Shown: positions 36,796-45,964 of the stretch, piece by piece | Layout: each line of letters starts with the position of its first letter | Numbering within the stretch: the first letter of the stretch is position 1 | Origin: JAAYUJ01 sp963698165 | GTDB lineage: Bacteria; Desulfobacterota; Syntrophobacteria; Syntrophobacterales; Syntrophobacteraceae | Direction of reading: 5' to 3' | Assembly: GCA_963698165.1 (NCBI GenBank) | Contig: CAVOPT010000022.1 | Span: 62,001 to 126,000 of the forward strand | DNA length: 64,000 nt | Program-made: the position numbers and the translations under genes | Notes under the pieces: model-generated | The model's input: only the letters and a program-made list of their open reading frames with translations | Database searches by the model: none | Told to the model about the DNA's origin: nothing

Positions 36796-37556
36796 CCCAG
36801 GACGGCCCCGTTACGCCCAGTGCTGCCTTCTCCCCGATACGAGAAGAAGTGGCGCGTTTCACACACGGTGCATCTTCCGGCCCATTCGATATTCCCGGGC
36901 GACATTCCGGAATCCGTGAGTTGTGCCCGGGTGATCTTCCAGAAATCGAAGTGCTGGGGTTTGCTCTGGAAAGGATGGAAGGAAGGGGGAAGCTCGTCCC
37001 GATAATTCTTGAACTCTCCGCAGCAGGGACCAAGAGACGGGCTGATGGCCCCGAGAAGATTTCCGGGATCGCACCCGAACTGTTCCTGAAGAAAGCTGAC
37101 GACTTTGCCGGGGAGGTTGCTGACGCTTCCTCGCCAGCCGCAGTGCACGTTGGCTATGACCCGTTTGACCGGATCCACCAGAAAGATGGCCTGACAGTCG
37201 GCGATCTTGATGAGCAGTCCGATGCCACGAAGGCCCGTGACCAGGGCATCTCCCGGCTGGGTGACCAGGACCGGCTCTCGGGGCGCCAGGCGGGTCACGG
37301 CATCTTCGTCGATGAGGTGTATGGTGTCCCCGTGGACCTGGTAGCTGGAGACGATCCTGGACAGGTTCATGGAATGCTTGATGCGCCGGAGGTTTTCCTT
37401 GACCGATTCAGGCGAGTCCCCGTTGTTCCAGGCCACGTTCAACGTCGCATAAGGCGGTCCGCTCACACCGCCCTGGCGCGTGAAAACCCCGTGCACCAGT
37501 CCAGGAACCCCAGACAGGTTCTGGAAGCGATGCGGGATGAGTTGGAAGTTCTCCAT
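36786..37556 (-). CDS. YfiH/LACC1-type polyphenol oxidase or purine nucleosidase-like protein
   Basis: 256 aa from ATG 37556 (a GTG start at 37568 is possible). Family features: ATLNVAWNNGDSPESVKENL, YQVHGDTIHLIDED, IADCQAIFLVDPVKRVIANVHCGWRGS and SPSLGPCCGEFKN, containing the conserved His and Cys that bind zinc at the active site. Relatives act on purine nucleosides (adenosine deaminase/phosphorylase activity) or on cell wall precursors (PgeF). Gene order before pyrK links it to nucleotide metabolism. Confidence 0.88.
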   Translation of the reverse strand: MENFQLIPHRFQNLSGVPGLVHGVFTRQGGVSGPPYATLNVAWNNGDSPESVKENLRRIKHSMNLSRIVSSYQVHGDTIHLIDEDAVTRLAPREPVLVTQPGDALVTGLRGIGLLIKIADCQAIFLVDPVKRVIANVHCGWRGSVSNLPGKVVSFLQEQFGCDPGNLLGAISPSLGPCCGEFKNYRDELPPSFHPFQSKPQHFDFWKITRAQLTDSGMSPGNIEWAGRCTVCETRHFFSYRGEGSTGRNGAVLGWI

Positions 37557-37648
37557 TGTATTTTCCACGAAAGAAAGTCCACGGTGCCCAATGGGTGCTG
37601 ACCCGGCAAGTCGGTATTAGCGCCAATCACTCTGGAGGGCAAGTTTTA

Positions 37649-37676
37649 TTGACACGCAGGATTCGATTATTAGTTT
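37649..37676 (+). promoter_or_regulatory. Likely sigma-70 promoter of the FKBP-type gene
   Basis: TTGACA at 37649-37654, spacer of 16, TAGTTT at 37671-37676. It lies in the short divergent gap between the pyr operon and the isomerase gene. Confidence 0.55.
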
Positions 37677-37714
37677 ACTGTTTGTTTCATCAAACCCAGG
37701 AGAGGAGATCACGG

Positions 37715-38179
37715 GTGAATCAGGTGAAGGAATGCATGATGGTCACCATGGAATACAGGGTGAAGACCACGGATGCCGACGGTGAGGCCAATGAGACGCC
37801 TTTGACCACGTGCAGCTTCGTTTACGGAGTCGAAACCCAGTACCCGTCGGTGGAAGCCGCCATTGCCGGCAAAAAGCCGGGTGACCGGGTCGTGGTGTGT
37901 GTTCCCCCCGAGGAGATGTTCGGCACTTACGACGAGAGCCTCGTTCGTGAGCTGCCCCGTTGCGACTACAAGCAGGACCGCCTCAAACCAGGGAAGATGT
38001 ATCGGGAGATTCGAAAGAAGTGTCTCGTGCAGTTCATGGTGAAAGAAGTGTCCGACGATGTGGTCGTGGCGGACTTCAACGATCCCAGGGCCGGCGCCTG
38101 CGCGGAATTCGACATCCTCATCAAGGATGTTCGGGAAGCAACCAAGGCCGAAATGAAACCCTCCTGCGCCCGTGGCTGA
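37715..38179 (+). CDS. FKBP-type peptidyl-prolyl isomerase (SlyD-like)
   Basis: 154 aa with GTG start 37715 (AGGAGAGGAG just upstream). SlyD-like pattern: MEYRVKTTDADGEANETP, FVYGVETQYPSVEAAIAGKKPGDRVVV, PPEEMFGTYDESLV (which carries the GxxD/Y loop before the inserted-flap region), and KEVSDDVVVADFNDPRAGACAEFDI. It lacks the His-rich SlyD tail. Acts as folding helper in the cytosol. It converges with tagF (2 bases apart). Confidence 0.87.
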   Translation: MNQVKECMMVTMEYRVKTTDADGEANETPLTTCSFVYGVETQYPSVEAAIAGKKPGDRVVVCVPPEEMFGTYDESLVRELPRCDYKQDRLKPGKMYREIRKKCLVQFMVKEVSDDVVVADFNDPRAGACAEFDILIKDVREATKAEMKPSCARG

Positions 38180-38181
38180 TC

Positions 38182-38961
38182 TCAGCTCACGGTCCAAAGA
38201 TCGACGAAATCCTGCGTGGCAATGGCCTTTCTGAAGATCGCGAGATAGGTTCTCATGGAGCTCCCGCCCATGAAGACCAGGTTGGGCGGATCTTTGAGGT
38301 GGAGCTTGAAAAGGCCCTGCCACAGGTGCAAGGCCGCAAGACGGTCCAGAGCCGGGCTTTCGTTCATGGAAACCAGAATGGAGGATTTCCCGACCAGGTC
38401 CACCACGCGATCCTCGATATACCTGATGGATTCCACGAGGTGTGAGCTTCCGCCGCTCCGAAGAGGGGATTGCCTGAGTCGCGCCAGTTCCTGGTTGATC
38501 TTCCGGAATTCAGGCCAATCGGGATCCGGGGACCTGAGCCGGGAGACTTCATCCGCCAGGAGGCTTAAATCGCGATATCTCCGGGTTGATATGCCTTCCA
38601 TGGAGCTCCACGTTTTTTCGCACGCCCAGAGCACGTGATCCCACTCCTGCTCCCAATCCTGCAGAACCCCGGTTCCGAGGATCATGAGGGGATAAGGGCG
38701 GCCGATGCTGTCCGTGCTGTCCCGGAGGATTCCGCAGGAGAGGGAGTCCTTCTTGGACCCGCGAATCCAGAATCGCCAGGACAGCATGGCCCCCATGGAT
38801 TCCCGCTTTGCGGCGACGGTGCGGTAGCCCTTCTCGATCCAGTCGGCGAAAGCGGCCAACATCGGCACTTTCTGGCCAAGACTGAAATAGTCGGCGGCCG
38901 ACGGGTGCTTGCCGCAGACGGCCCATTGCCAGTTGTGAGTGAATCCTAGCGATCCCAGCAT
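38182..38961 (-). CDS. tagF: Type VI secretion-associated protein TagF
   Basis: 259 aa, last gene of the secretion operon. Family features: HPSAADYFSLG near the N terminus (matching the KHPSxGDF type), then GSKKDSLSCGILRDSTDSIGRP and YPLMILG, and ends DLWTVS. TagF acts post-translationally, mostly as repressor of T6SS firing (with Fha in Pseudomonas). It overlaps the end of tssM by 16 bases. Confidence 0.88.
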   Translation of the reverse strand: MLGSLGFTHNWQWAVCGKHPSAADYFSLGQKVPMLAAFADWIEKGYRTVAAKRESMGAMLSWRFWIRGSKKDSLSCGILRDSTDSIGRPYPLMILGTGVLQDWEQEWDHVLWACEKTWSSMEGISTRRYRDLSLLADEVSRLRSPDPDWPEFRKINQELARLRQSPLRSGGSSHLVESIRYIEDRVVDLVGKSSILVSMNESPALDRLAALHLWQGLFKLHLKDPPNLVFMGGSSMRTYLAIFRKAIATQDFVDLWTVS

Positions 38962-41900
38962 GTTGCAATCTTGTTGGGTGTGGGCATTTTGGGCACCTGA
39001 GGGATCTTGGGGATCTGTGGTTGCGGCGGCTTTTGGGGAGCCGCGCCAATTCCCCCGGCGCCGAGAATTCGATATCTCACGGTGATGTGCCGGATTCCCA
39101 TCTGATCCAGTTCATAGCTGTGCTCCGGGAAGTCACGGGCGGCGAAGGTTCGCTCCCCTCCCCGGAAGTCCCTGAGAAACCTCGGAAACGCCTGAGCTCC
39201 CCCGTAAGTCCTTACGAGCCGCGCATTCCCCACCTCAATGGAGAGCATCACGTCCTGGCAGATTTCAGCCGAGTACTTGAACGTCGTCGAACAGTCATGG
39301 TTGTAGTTGCTCAACCTTTGAGGGCCGGTGTGGCAGTGGAGCGTCAGGTGCGTGGCGTGGGGCTGCCGTTGGGCATCGGGATTGGCATGAGTCGGAAGCC
39401 CATAGATGGTGACTCCCTGGCCTCCACCGCCTCCACCACCTCCGCCACCGCCTCCAGCGGCGGCCGCAGTGGCGGCTGCACTGGCTGCGGCTGCCTTGGC
39501 CGCGGCTTCGGCCGCCGCGGCGTCAGCCACGCCCTTTTTATAGGCCGCAATGGCTGCTGGGATGGAGCTCCCCTTGTTCAAGAACTCGAAGAACGATTTT
39601 TCGAAGGCGATGGTGTCCCCCCTCACGTCGGTCGGGTAATACCCGCCCCTGTTGGGGTTGCGCCCCACAAAGGGTCCGCCGGTTCCCTTCACGTACTTCC
39701 AGGCGAACCCGTTTTCTCCCACGATCCGCTCAAGGGCCGCCTGCCAGTCCGAGATGCCCAGGGTCTCCGCCACCACCTCCTCTTCCCACCGCTTCTGGAC
39801 GTGGCACGCGGTTTCGTTCCTCATGTAGATCCACAGGAAGTCAAGGGGTCCGTTGGCCACTTTCCAGAATGGGTCCTCCTGAGGGGCGCTGGCCGTGAGA
39901 ACGTTCTTGAGCGATGTGCCGGCTCTGCTCGCGCCAAAGAATGGAGACTGTCCCGTCACCTCGTCCTGGCTGAACACCTGGGACGTGATGTCGTAGGAAA
40001 GCTTGGTGGACTCGGAGACCTTCGAAAGGTTCACCAGGGAGTTCTGGTATTCCCGGTAGGATTGGACAGCCTTGGTCTGGGATTCGAAGGAGATGCCGGG
40101 AACCCTGCCGACGGTCTTCTCGATATCGCCGATGATCTGCTTTCCCTTGTCGGCGGCCTTCCCAAGGAGACCCTTGTCCTGGGAGAGGTCCTCCGTGGCG
40201 ATCTGGGCTCGAACCAGCTGGAGGCGGTGGAGAAGCCTCTGCCAGCCGGGCAGTTCTTTGCTGAGAACAAAGGGTTCCAGTTCTTCGGATGACCTGGCGA
40301 GCACCGCGAAGTACGGTCCCTCGTTGGTCGCCACCTTCGTCGCCATCTTCTGCCACTCATCCCGGCCCTTCAGCCGTTCAACTCCCCTCGGGAAAAAGAC
40401 CAGAAAATCGTTCCAGGCCTTGAGGTACCCCTGCTGATACCATTCGCTGAATTCAGCCTTCGCGGGAGCGAGGATCTGAGGGGCCACCAGGGCCTCCTCC
40501 ATCTCTCCGATGAAGGTGTCGATCTCCTTCTTGCCGTTGCGGGTGAACGCCCGGGCAACCTGCACCTCATCCTTGACGGCCTGGCTTCCGCCCCAGAAAG
40601 CGTCAATGGTCACGGGAGAAAGGTTCGGCAGGGCGTTGGCCCAGCCCGTCAGCCAGTGGATGTTCCGCTCGACGGCAAGGACGTGATCGAACCACTTCTG
40701 AAGCTGGGTGGACTCAGCGTTCAAGTGGGTCAAGTCCTTCTTCCAGATGAGGTAATAGAGATAAAGAAGCCCGAAGAGGTCCTTCTTGACGGGTGCCGTG
40801 ATGGGTGTGGCGACGGAAAGGGATGGATCGTAGAGGGGCTGGGGCTTCCCCTGGAGCGTGGAGAGGCCGTGCCCCGCCAGGCGAACCTTCAGGAGATTGA
40901 GTCGCCTCACGAGGTGAGAGACGTGCTGCCCCACCACTGCGTCCGGCGTGTTGACCGAGAATGCCGCGATCCTTGTGAACATCTGCTCGTCAAAGGAGGC
41001 AAGTAAGCTCTTGTGGAACTGCTTGCAGTAGTAATCCTTGAGGAGGATTTCGACCTCTATGCTCTGATGGAGATAAAACCGCGGGATGAGCCATCCCCGG
41101 TTGGCTTCCTCCACTTTGAGGATGGCCTGGCGGAAGCGGTCCAGGGTCGCCATGTCATGGACCGCATCCCCCCGAAACTCCGCTTTCTCGGTGAACTCGT
41201 GGGTGACCAGCCGCAGGGCCCGCAGGTTCTTGACGAAGGCGAAGCTCAGAAGGCCGCAGATGGCGAGCCCCACCGCAATCCATGAGGTCAACCCCAGGTT
41301 CCTGGTGATGCGACTCCATTCGAGGGCCCGTTTCGTCGGTGCGAAGAGGCCCCGGTCCCTGGGGAGGATCTTGGCCAGGAGATCGTGGAGGAAAAGCCCT
41401 TTGTTGGTCCCCGGCAGGACGTCTTTTTCCTCGAGAAGCCCCAGGGCCTGCAGAAAGTGGGAATAGGGGCTGCCTTCCTGTCGCCCGCTGCTGAAGTAGA
41501 GGCCTCTGAAAATCGGGGTTTCCTGGTAGGGGTTCTGCTGGAAAGCGATCTTCATGAACGCTTCGAGGCCCGGTCTCAACTTCTCGAATTCCTCAGGGAA
41601 AAGGAGGAGCGGTGGGTCGATCTTCTTGGATTCATAGTGGTGGAGAATGACGAGGCGAAGGTCTCTAAGGCGCTCCCCCGTCTTCTCGAAGGCCCGTTCC
41701 AGGAACGAATCCACGTCGGTCGAAAGGTCCTGGTTCACATAACCCATGGCCTGGTCGAGGGATTTTTCCGGGAGCTGATTGCAGAACTGGCTCATGCCCT
41801 GGGTCAGGTCGCATTTGGTCACCACCAGGTAGACGGGGAATTTGGCTCCCAGGACCCGCATCAGTTCGTCGATGCGGCGCCGCACGTTTCTGCCGTCTTC

Positions 41901-42584
41901 CGTGAGGCTCTCCGGAGTGCCCGTGAGGAGCTTGTCCGCGGCAACGCTCACGACCAGCCCGTTGATGGGCTCCCTCTGGCGGTACTTGGCAAGAAGCGTG
42001 AGGAATCTCTGCCATTCCTCCTTGTCCCGCTGCTCATCGATGCGGATGGTGTAACGGCCCGCCGTGTCGATGAGGATGGCCTGTTCGAAGAACCACCAGT
42101 CGCAGTTCCTCGTCCCCGAGATGCCCGAAATGCGGGTCACTTCGGCAAAAGACGAGGAGAGCCTGGCACTCTGGATGGCCGTTGTCTTGCCGGAGCCGCT
42201 CTCCCCGATGATGAGGTACCACGGGAGCACATAGAGGGGGTTGCCCCTCTTTCGCAGGTGAGACCGTCTGAGGGCGTCGATGGCCTCCTTCCAGCGGTCC
42301 TGCATCTCCTTGGCCTCGACCCGGTCCTTCTCGGCCAGGTGCTTGAGCTGGACCTCGTCCTGTTCGATGATCTGGTCCACGAAGTCCTGTTCCCGCCGCT
42401 TGGACCAGAGATTCTTGAAGAAGAGGAAGGCGATGCCAAGCCCCACAAAGCCCAGCAGGATGAAGAGCCCCACCCACCATGGCCAGTCGAGGACCATGAC
42501 GCCCCCGAAGGTTCCGAGGATCACGAGGGCGACGACGGCGAGGATAAACAGAACTTTCAGGATTTTCAGTAAAGTCTGCTTCAT
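38946..42584 (-). CDS. tssM: Type VI secretion baseplate/membrane protein TssM (IcmF)
   Basis: 1212 aa. Two N-terminal membrane helices (5-60), GTPase-like cytoplasmic domain with Walker A LIIGESGSGKTTAIQSA and DTAGRYTIRIDEQRDKEEWQ, a third membrane helix (~425-455), a long periplasmic helical region, then an unusual Ala-rich and Gly12 stretch (about residues 1020-1055; bases ~39418-39520) and a C-terminal beta domain with Pro-rich end. TssM spans both membranes with TssL and TssJ and forms the trans-envelope complex. The Ala/Gly insert is not usual in the family. Confidence 0.95.
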   Translation of the reverse strand: MKQTLLKILKVLFILAVVALVILGTFGGVMVLDWPWWVGLFILLGFVGLGIAFLFFKNLWSKRREQDFVDQIIEQDEVQLKHLAEKDRVEAKEMQDRWKEAIDALRRSHLRKRGNPLYVLPWYLIIGESGSGKTTAIQSARLSSSFAEVTRISGISGTRNCDWWFFEQAILIDTAGRYTIRIDEQRDKEEWQRFLTLLAKYRQREPINGLVVSVAADKLLTGTPESLTEDGRNVRRRIDELMRVLGAKFPVYLVVTKCDLTQGMSQFCNQLPEKSLDQAMGYVNQDLSTDVDSFLERAFEKTGERLRDLRLVILHHYESKKIDPPLLLFPEEFEKLRPGLEAFMKIAFQQNPYQETPIFRGLYFSSGRQEGSPYSHFLQALGLLEEKDVLPGTNKGLFLHDLLAKILPRDRGLFAPTKRALEWSRITRNLGLTSWIAVGLAICGLLSFAFVKNLRALRLVTHEFTEKAEFRGDAVHDMATLDRFRQAILKVEEANRGWLIPRFYLHQSIEVEILLKDYYCKQFHKSLLASFDEQMFTRIAAFSVNTPDAVVGQHVSHLVRRLNLLKVRLAGHGLSTLQGKPQPLYDPSLSVATPITAPVKKDLFGLLYLYYLIWKKDLTHLNAESTQLQKWFDHVLAVERNIHWLTGWANALPNLSPVTIDAFWGGSQAVKDEVQVARAFTRNGKKEIDTFIGEMEEALVAPQILAPAKAEFSEWYQQGYLKAWNDFLVFFPRGVERLKGRDEWQKMATKVATNEGPYFAVLARSSEELEPFVLSKELPGWQRLLHRLQLVRAQIATEDLSQDKGLLGKAADKGKQIIGDIEKTVGRVPGISFESQTKAVQSYREYQNSLVNLSKVSESTKLSYDITSQVFSQDEVTGQSPFFGASRAGTSLKNVLTASAPQEDPFWKVANGPLDFLWIYMRNETACHVQKRWEEEVVAETLGISDWQAALERIVGENGFAWKYVKGTGGPFVGRNPNRGGYYPTDVRGDTIAFEKSFFEFLNKGSSIPAAIAAYKKGVADAAAAEAAAKAAAASAAATAAAAGGGGGGGGGGGGQGVTIYGLPTHANPDAQRQPHATHLTLHCHTGPQRLSNYNHDCSTTFKYSAEICQDVMLSIEVGNARLVRTYGGAQAFPRFLRDFRGGERTFAARDFPEHSYELDQMGIRHITVRYRILGAGGIGAAPQKPPQPQIPKIPQVPKMPTPNKIATCWDR

Positions 42585-43262
42585 TTACACGACCTTCGTG
42601 AAAAAGTGTTCCACGATGTTGTTCAGGGCAAAGTTGTAAACCAGAAAGAGGACGCCGTAAAGGAGAACCGGGCCTCCAAGGCAGAGGAGAACAAGGAGAG
42701 AGAAGTGCATGCCCCGCTTCTGAATGACCGGCTCGGCCGGTCCCGTCTGGTAAGCGTCTGGAAACAGGTCCAGTCTCTCCAGGGATGGCACCCCGATGGA
42801 GCTTCCCAGGAGCAGCTTGAGGTTGGAGGACTTGACCTGGGAGAGGAGAAACTCGTCACCCGGATGACAGTACCGACCCATGAATCCCAGGGCCAGGCAC
42901 AGGAAGTAGACTTCCCGCACATCCCTCTTGTCCAGTCCCAGCAGGTTCAGTCGTTCGAAGAATTCCTCACCGGCGTCGGTGGTCCGATAGTAGATGCGCT
43001 GAAGCTGTTCCCTCTTCCACTGGTTCTTCTCCTTCCACGCGGAATTGAGAATGCTTTCGTCAACCCACGCGCAGACGGCAAACCGGGCCATGTCGTGATC
43101 GTCCCGCAGGGACGGGTCCTTCTTGAGCCACTCCTCGCTGCGGGTGAGGCTTCTCAGTACATCGGCCTTCACCTGTTCGTACGGGGGTTGCTTCTGGTCC
43201 ACCGTCTTGAGGAAGTAAGCCGTGTAGGCCATGATCTCCATGAAACAGTCCGTGAGTCGCAT
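42585..43262 (-). CDS. tssL: Type VI secretion protein TssL (DotU)
   Basis: 225 aa. DotU pattern: CFMEIMAYTAYFLKTVD, MARFAVCAWVDESILNSAWKE, GEEFFERLNLLGLDKRDVREVYFLCLALGFMG, then a single C-terminal membrane helix (LVLLCLGGPVLLYGVLFLV). No peptidoglycan-binding OmpA domain, so anchoring to the wall must be by another protein. It forms the membrane complex with TssM. The next gene, tssM, begins right at its stop. Confidence 0.93.
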   Translation of the reverse strand: MRLTDCFMEIMAYTAYFLKTVDQKQPPYEQVKADVLRSLTRSEEWLKKDPSLRDDHDMARFAVCAWVDESILNSAWKEKNQWKREQLQRIYYRTTDAGEEFFERLNLLGLDKRDVREVYFLCLALGFMGRYCHPGDEFLLSQVKSSNLKLLLGSSIGVPSLERLDLFPDAYQTGPAEPVIQKRGMHFSLLVLLCLGGPVLLYGVLFLVYNFALNNIVEHFFTKVV

Positions 43263-43265
43263 CGC

Positions 43266-44657
43266 TTAAGACCTCCCCACCACCATGAGCTCCACTTCAA
43301 GGTCTTCGGGAGCCGTGTCCCAATACATGGTGATATTTTGTGCTTTTTCGATCATCGCCCAGTGATCGCCGTGGTGATCCGCCTGGAAGTAAATGCAGTG
43401 GGCGCGCCTGGGGAGCTCCTGTGGAGGAACGGGAAGGTGCTCCAGCTGAAGTCCCGGCAGGGCGCGGGCGATGAGGATGGGCAGTTCCTCCCTCGAGCTG
43501 ATCTTGATGATGGTGGCGAGGGAATCGAGGACGTGCTTGGGGTCCTCGTCGGTCCTGAACACCAGAAAATAGCGGTTGCGCCCTTCGAAGATCTGGGGCG
43601 CCAAATCCGCTGTGTAGTAGGTCCCGTCGAAGACGAGGCGGATCACGTAGTCGGGCCCCGCCGTGATCTCGTCCAGAAGCTGGGTGATGAGAGCCTGCGC
43701 AAGAGAGTAGCACTCCCAGATCTTCCAGTGGTCGTAGTCGGGAAGGAGCCGCGTTCCATCTTCCAGTTCCCCATGGACGTTGACCCTGCTCGAAAAGGTG
43801 GAGAGCTCCCCGACCAGCTGGCGCAGCAGTCCATAGACGGTCCAGGGATGTACGGGTTTCACCTCCGTCAGATGGTGAAGTATCGGGACATAGCGGTTCA
43901 GTGACCTCAGGGCGAGGAGATAGACCATGTCCCTGGCTCCGAATTCCGCCGTGTGTATGCCCCGCTGGGTTTTGTACTCCTCGAGTTGATGGCTCCTTGC
44001 TGTGATCTGATCCCTGATTTCCTTGACGATCCGCGTAAGGGTGTCGGATGCGAAAATCCCTACGGAAGGAGCCACAAAACGGGAGGAGAGCCTTATCTCC
44101 TCCCCGAACCGCTCAAGCATGGCCACAGGGATGAGGTCGTAGTCGCCGAGTTGCTCCTTTTCCGTTTCCCAGAAGATCCTGAGGACGTGATAGAGCCTGC
44201 TCACCCTGGCGGAAGGTCCGCCCTGATGGATGTCACTCACTTCTTCAGGGTCTGCCGCGGCCACGAACCTCGTGTTGACCTCGGTCATGGCCTTGAGGGA
44301 CTCCAGGGTGGTGACGTTTTCCTTGTTGAGGTTCAACCTTCGCATGCCGACGAAGACCGTGAGGGGCTTTCCTCCCTCCACCCAGGCCCCGTCGAAGGAT
44401 CGGGGCTCGAGAAGGGCGTTTCCTGGAAACACGGTGTAGGTTCCGTCCGGGAAAACGAGCTCCCCCTTGAGGGGAGTGAAGGACCGGTTCTCGAGAGCTG
44501 CACGGTGCACTTCAAACTCTCCGATTCCCCAAAAATAAGGGGAGACGTAAGTGTTCAGGGGGGTAAGCATGGACTGGACGGAGAGGTCCATGTACTGGAA
44601 GTGCTGTGGCTGCAGAAACAGCCCCTGATGCCAGAGAATGGGTCTTTGGATGGTCAC
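43266..44657 (-). CDS. tssK: Type VI secretion baseplate protein TssK
   Basis: 463 aa, GTG start overlapping the tssJ stop (GTGA arrangement at 44654-44657). N terminus RPILWHQGLFLQPQHFQYMD is the family hallmark; middle shows LYHVLRIFWETEKEQLG, and the end is a beta domain (YWDTAPEDLEVELMVVGRS). TssK links the cytoplasmic baseplate to the TssJLM membrane complex. Full length for the family. Confidence 0.95.
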   Translation of the reverse strand: MTIQRPILWHQGLFLQPQHFQYMDLSVQSMLTPLNTYVSPYFWGIGEFEVHRAALENRSFTPLKGELVFPDGTYTVFPGNALLEPRSFDGAWVEGGKPLTVFVGMRRLNLNKENVTTLESLKAMTEVNTRFVAAADPEEVSDIHQGGPSARVSRLYHVLRIFWETEKEQLGDYDLIPVAMLERFGEEIRLSSRFVAPSVGIFASDTLTRIVKEIRDQITARSHQLEEYKTQRGIHTAEFGARDMVYLLALRSLNRYVPILHHLTEVKPVHPWTVYGLLRQLVGELSTFSSRVNVHGELEDGTRLLPDYDHWKIWECYSLAQALITQLLDEITAGPDYVIRLVFDGTYYTADLAPQIFEGRNRYFLVFRTDEDPKHVLDSLATIIKISSREELPILIARALPGLQLEHLPVPPQELPRRAHCIYFQADHHGDHWAMIEKAQNITMYWDTAPEDLEVELMVVGRS

Positions 44658-45208
44658 GGCTTTTCTCCAGTGTCGCTCAACGAACGGGGACCGAGCCGAA
44701 GGTCAATTCTGAAGGGACGGGCCTTGGCATCGCGCCCAGACCCCTCGGTCACGGGGAGCCGGTACAGCCGGATGCCATTCCGCTTCTGTAAAGGGTAATA
44801 GCCCGCCGAGATTCCGACGTACCTGACCCCTTCGGTTCTGTCCAATTCCACCGTTTGCTTTTCCCCGGGCTGGAGAACAAGCCTCCTTGAGGCAGCCACC
44901 GACGGATCCACCCGTTCGCAGTCCATGAGCTGAATCAGCCCTTTTTCGTCTCCGGAGAGCTGTTGAAAAACGTTGGAGTCGATCAACTGGTAAACACAGA
45001 CATGAGTGACATGGGAGAGGCTGTCGTAGAGATTCAACTGGGGGTCGGCGACCACATTCAGGGTGATGGTTTGCGGGGTGGAAACCTCCCTGAGCTCCTG
45101 GGTCGCCTTAGGCTCCTTGCTCCGCCAGAACTGGGAATGGGATGGAACTGCCCAGCACAGGACGAGAAGGACCGCGGTCAAGACCATCATGATTCTACCC
45201 CATCTCAT
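44654..45208 (-). CDS. tssJ: Type VI secretion protein TssJ
   Basis: 184 aa from ATG 45208 with a strong AAAGGAGG site. Signal segment RIMMVLTAVLLVLCWAVPSHS. Mature part has the TssJ pattern TITLNVVADPQLNLYDSLSH, VCVYQLIDSNVFQQL, and AGYYPLQKRNGIRLYRLPV. TssJ is normally an outer-membrane lipoprotein that holds TssM. Here the only early cysteine (LLVLC) is not a canonical lipobox since it has Leu at -1, so lipidation is uncertain and a signal peptidase I cut near SHS is possible. Confidence 0.88.
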   Translation of the reverse strand: MRWGRIMMVLTAVLLVLCWAVPSHSQFWRSKEPKATQELREVSTPQTITLNVVADPQLNLYDSLSHVTHVCVYQLIDSNVFQQLSGDEKGLIQLMDCERVDPSVAASRRLVLQPGEKQTVELDRTEGVRYVGISAGYYPLQKRNGIRLYRLPVTEGSGRDAKARPFRIDLRLGPRSLSDTGEKP

Positions 45209-45944
45209 AGAGTCCTCCTTTCGCGTCGAACATTTGCCGGCAAGCCCTCTCGAATTCCCTCGTGAAGTCCTCCAGGCAGCGTTCCGAATCGGCCCATTTC
45301 CTGATGCGGTCGTATTTTTCCTTGTAGAACTCGAATAGCTCGGCCTTGCGCATGAAGCCGAAACGCAAACCCTTCTCAGCTTCCGGTGCGATGTGGTCGG
45401 GGTCCAACTCGCTAAGAACTCTGGCGATCTCCCTTTTCGCCGCCGCTCTGGATGCTTCGCTGGCGATGAGGAATGCTGCCTTGATCTGCTTGAGGTGAGT
45501 CTCCAGGGACTTGGATTCCTTTTCGTCCCTGAGATCCGCGCTGATGATGTGGCGGATGGTCTGCAGGTCCGGGTCTTCACCCAGCAGGGTTGCCCGGATG
45601 ACGGCCACGAGATCGTTGAGTGTGTCGAACACGGTGTTGAGCGATGCGGCGAGCTTGCGGGAGATTTCCGGGGAAGCCAGGTCCAGGCTGGAGATCCTCT
45701 GTCCAAGAAGCAGGGTGAGGAGGTCTGTCAGAGCACGTGATTCCGGTTCCCGAGACACAGGGGGCGAGGATTCCCTCGGGCTGAAGCGCAGGGCGAGTTC
45801 TTCGACAAAGGCGCACTTCTCCTCAGGGGAACGTCCCTCGAGCCTCTCCAGGAGGTATGCCTCGATGGACTTCTCGGCCTCTTTGGGGTTGGATACGTAA
45901 AGTTCCCTGATGTCTTGAACTGTCGCTTCCGGTGAATCCACCAA
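45195..45944 (-). CDS. Helical protein of unknown function in the T6SS locus
   Basis: 249 aa, charged and helical throughout (for instance RDEKESKSLETHLKQIKAAFL), no signal, no membrane segment, no cysteine motif other than scattered residues. Middle region LDLASPEISRKLAASLNTVFDTLNDLVAVIRATLLG resembles a structural helix bundle. It overlaps the start of tssJ by 14 bases and follows the threonine-motif protein by 20 bases, so it is part of the same operon. I do not recognise the family; a cytoplasmic adaptor or regulator of secretion is possible only from context. Confidence 0.72.
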   Translation of the reverse strand: MVDSPEATVQDIRELYVSNPKEAEKSIEAYLLERLEGRSPEEKCAFVEELALRFSPRESSPPVSREPESRALTDLLTLLLGQRISSLDLASPEISRKLAASLNTVFDTLNDLVAVIRATLLGEDPDLQTIRHIISADLRDEKESKSLETHLKQIKAAFLIASEASRAAAKREIARVLSELDPDHIAPEAEKGLRFGFMRKAELFEFYKEKYDRIRKWADSERCLEDFTREFERACRQMFDAKGGLYEMG

Positions 45945-45964
45945 CGCCCTCCTTTTTGCATTGA

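Noticed and set aside
39021..43904. Plus-strand frames of 423, 395 and 432 aa inside tssM, tssL and tssK
   Set aside because: GC-rich codon bias creates open antisense frames; no recognisable domain.
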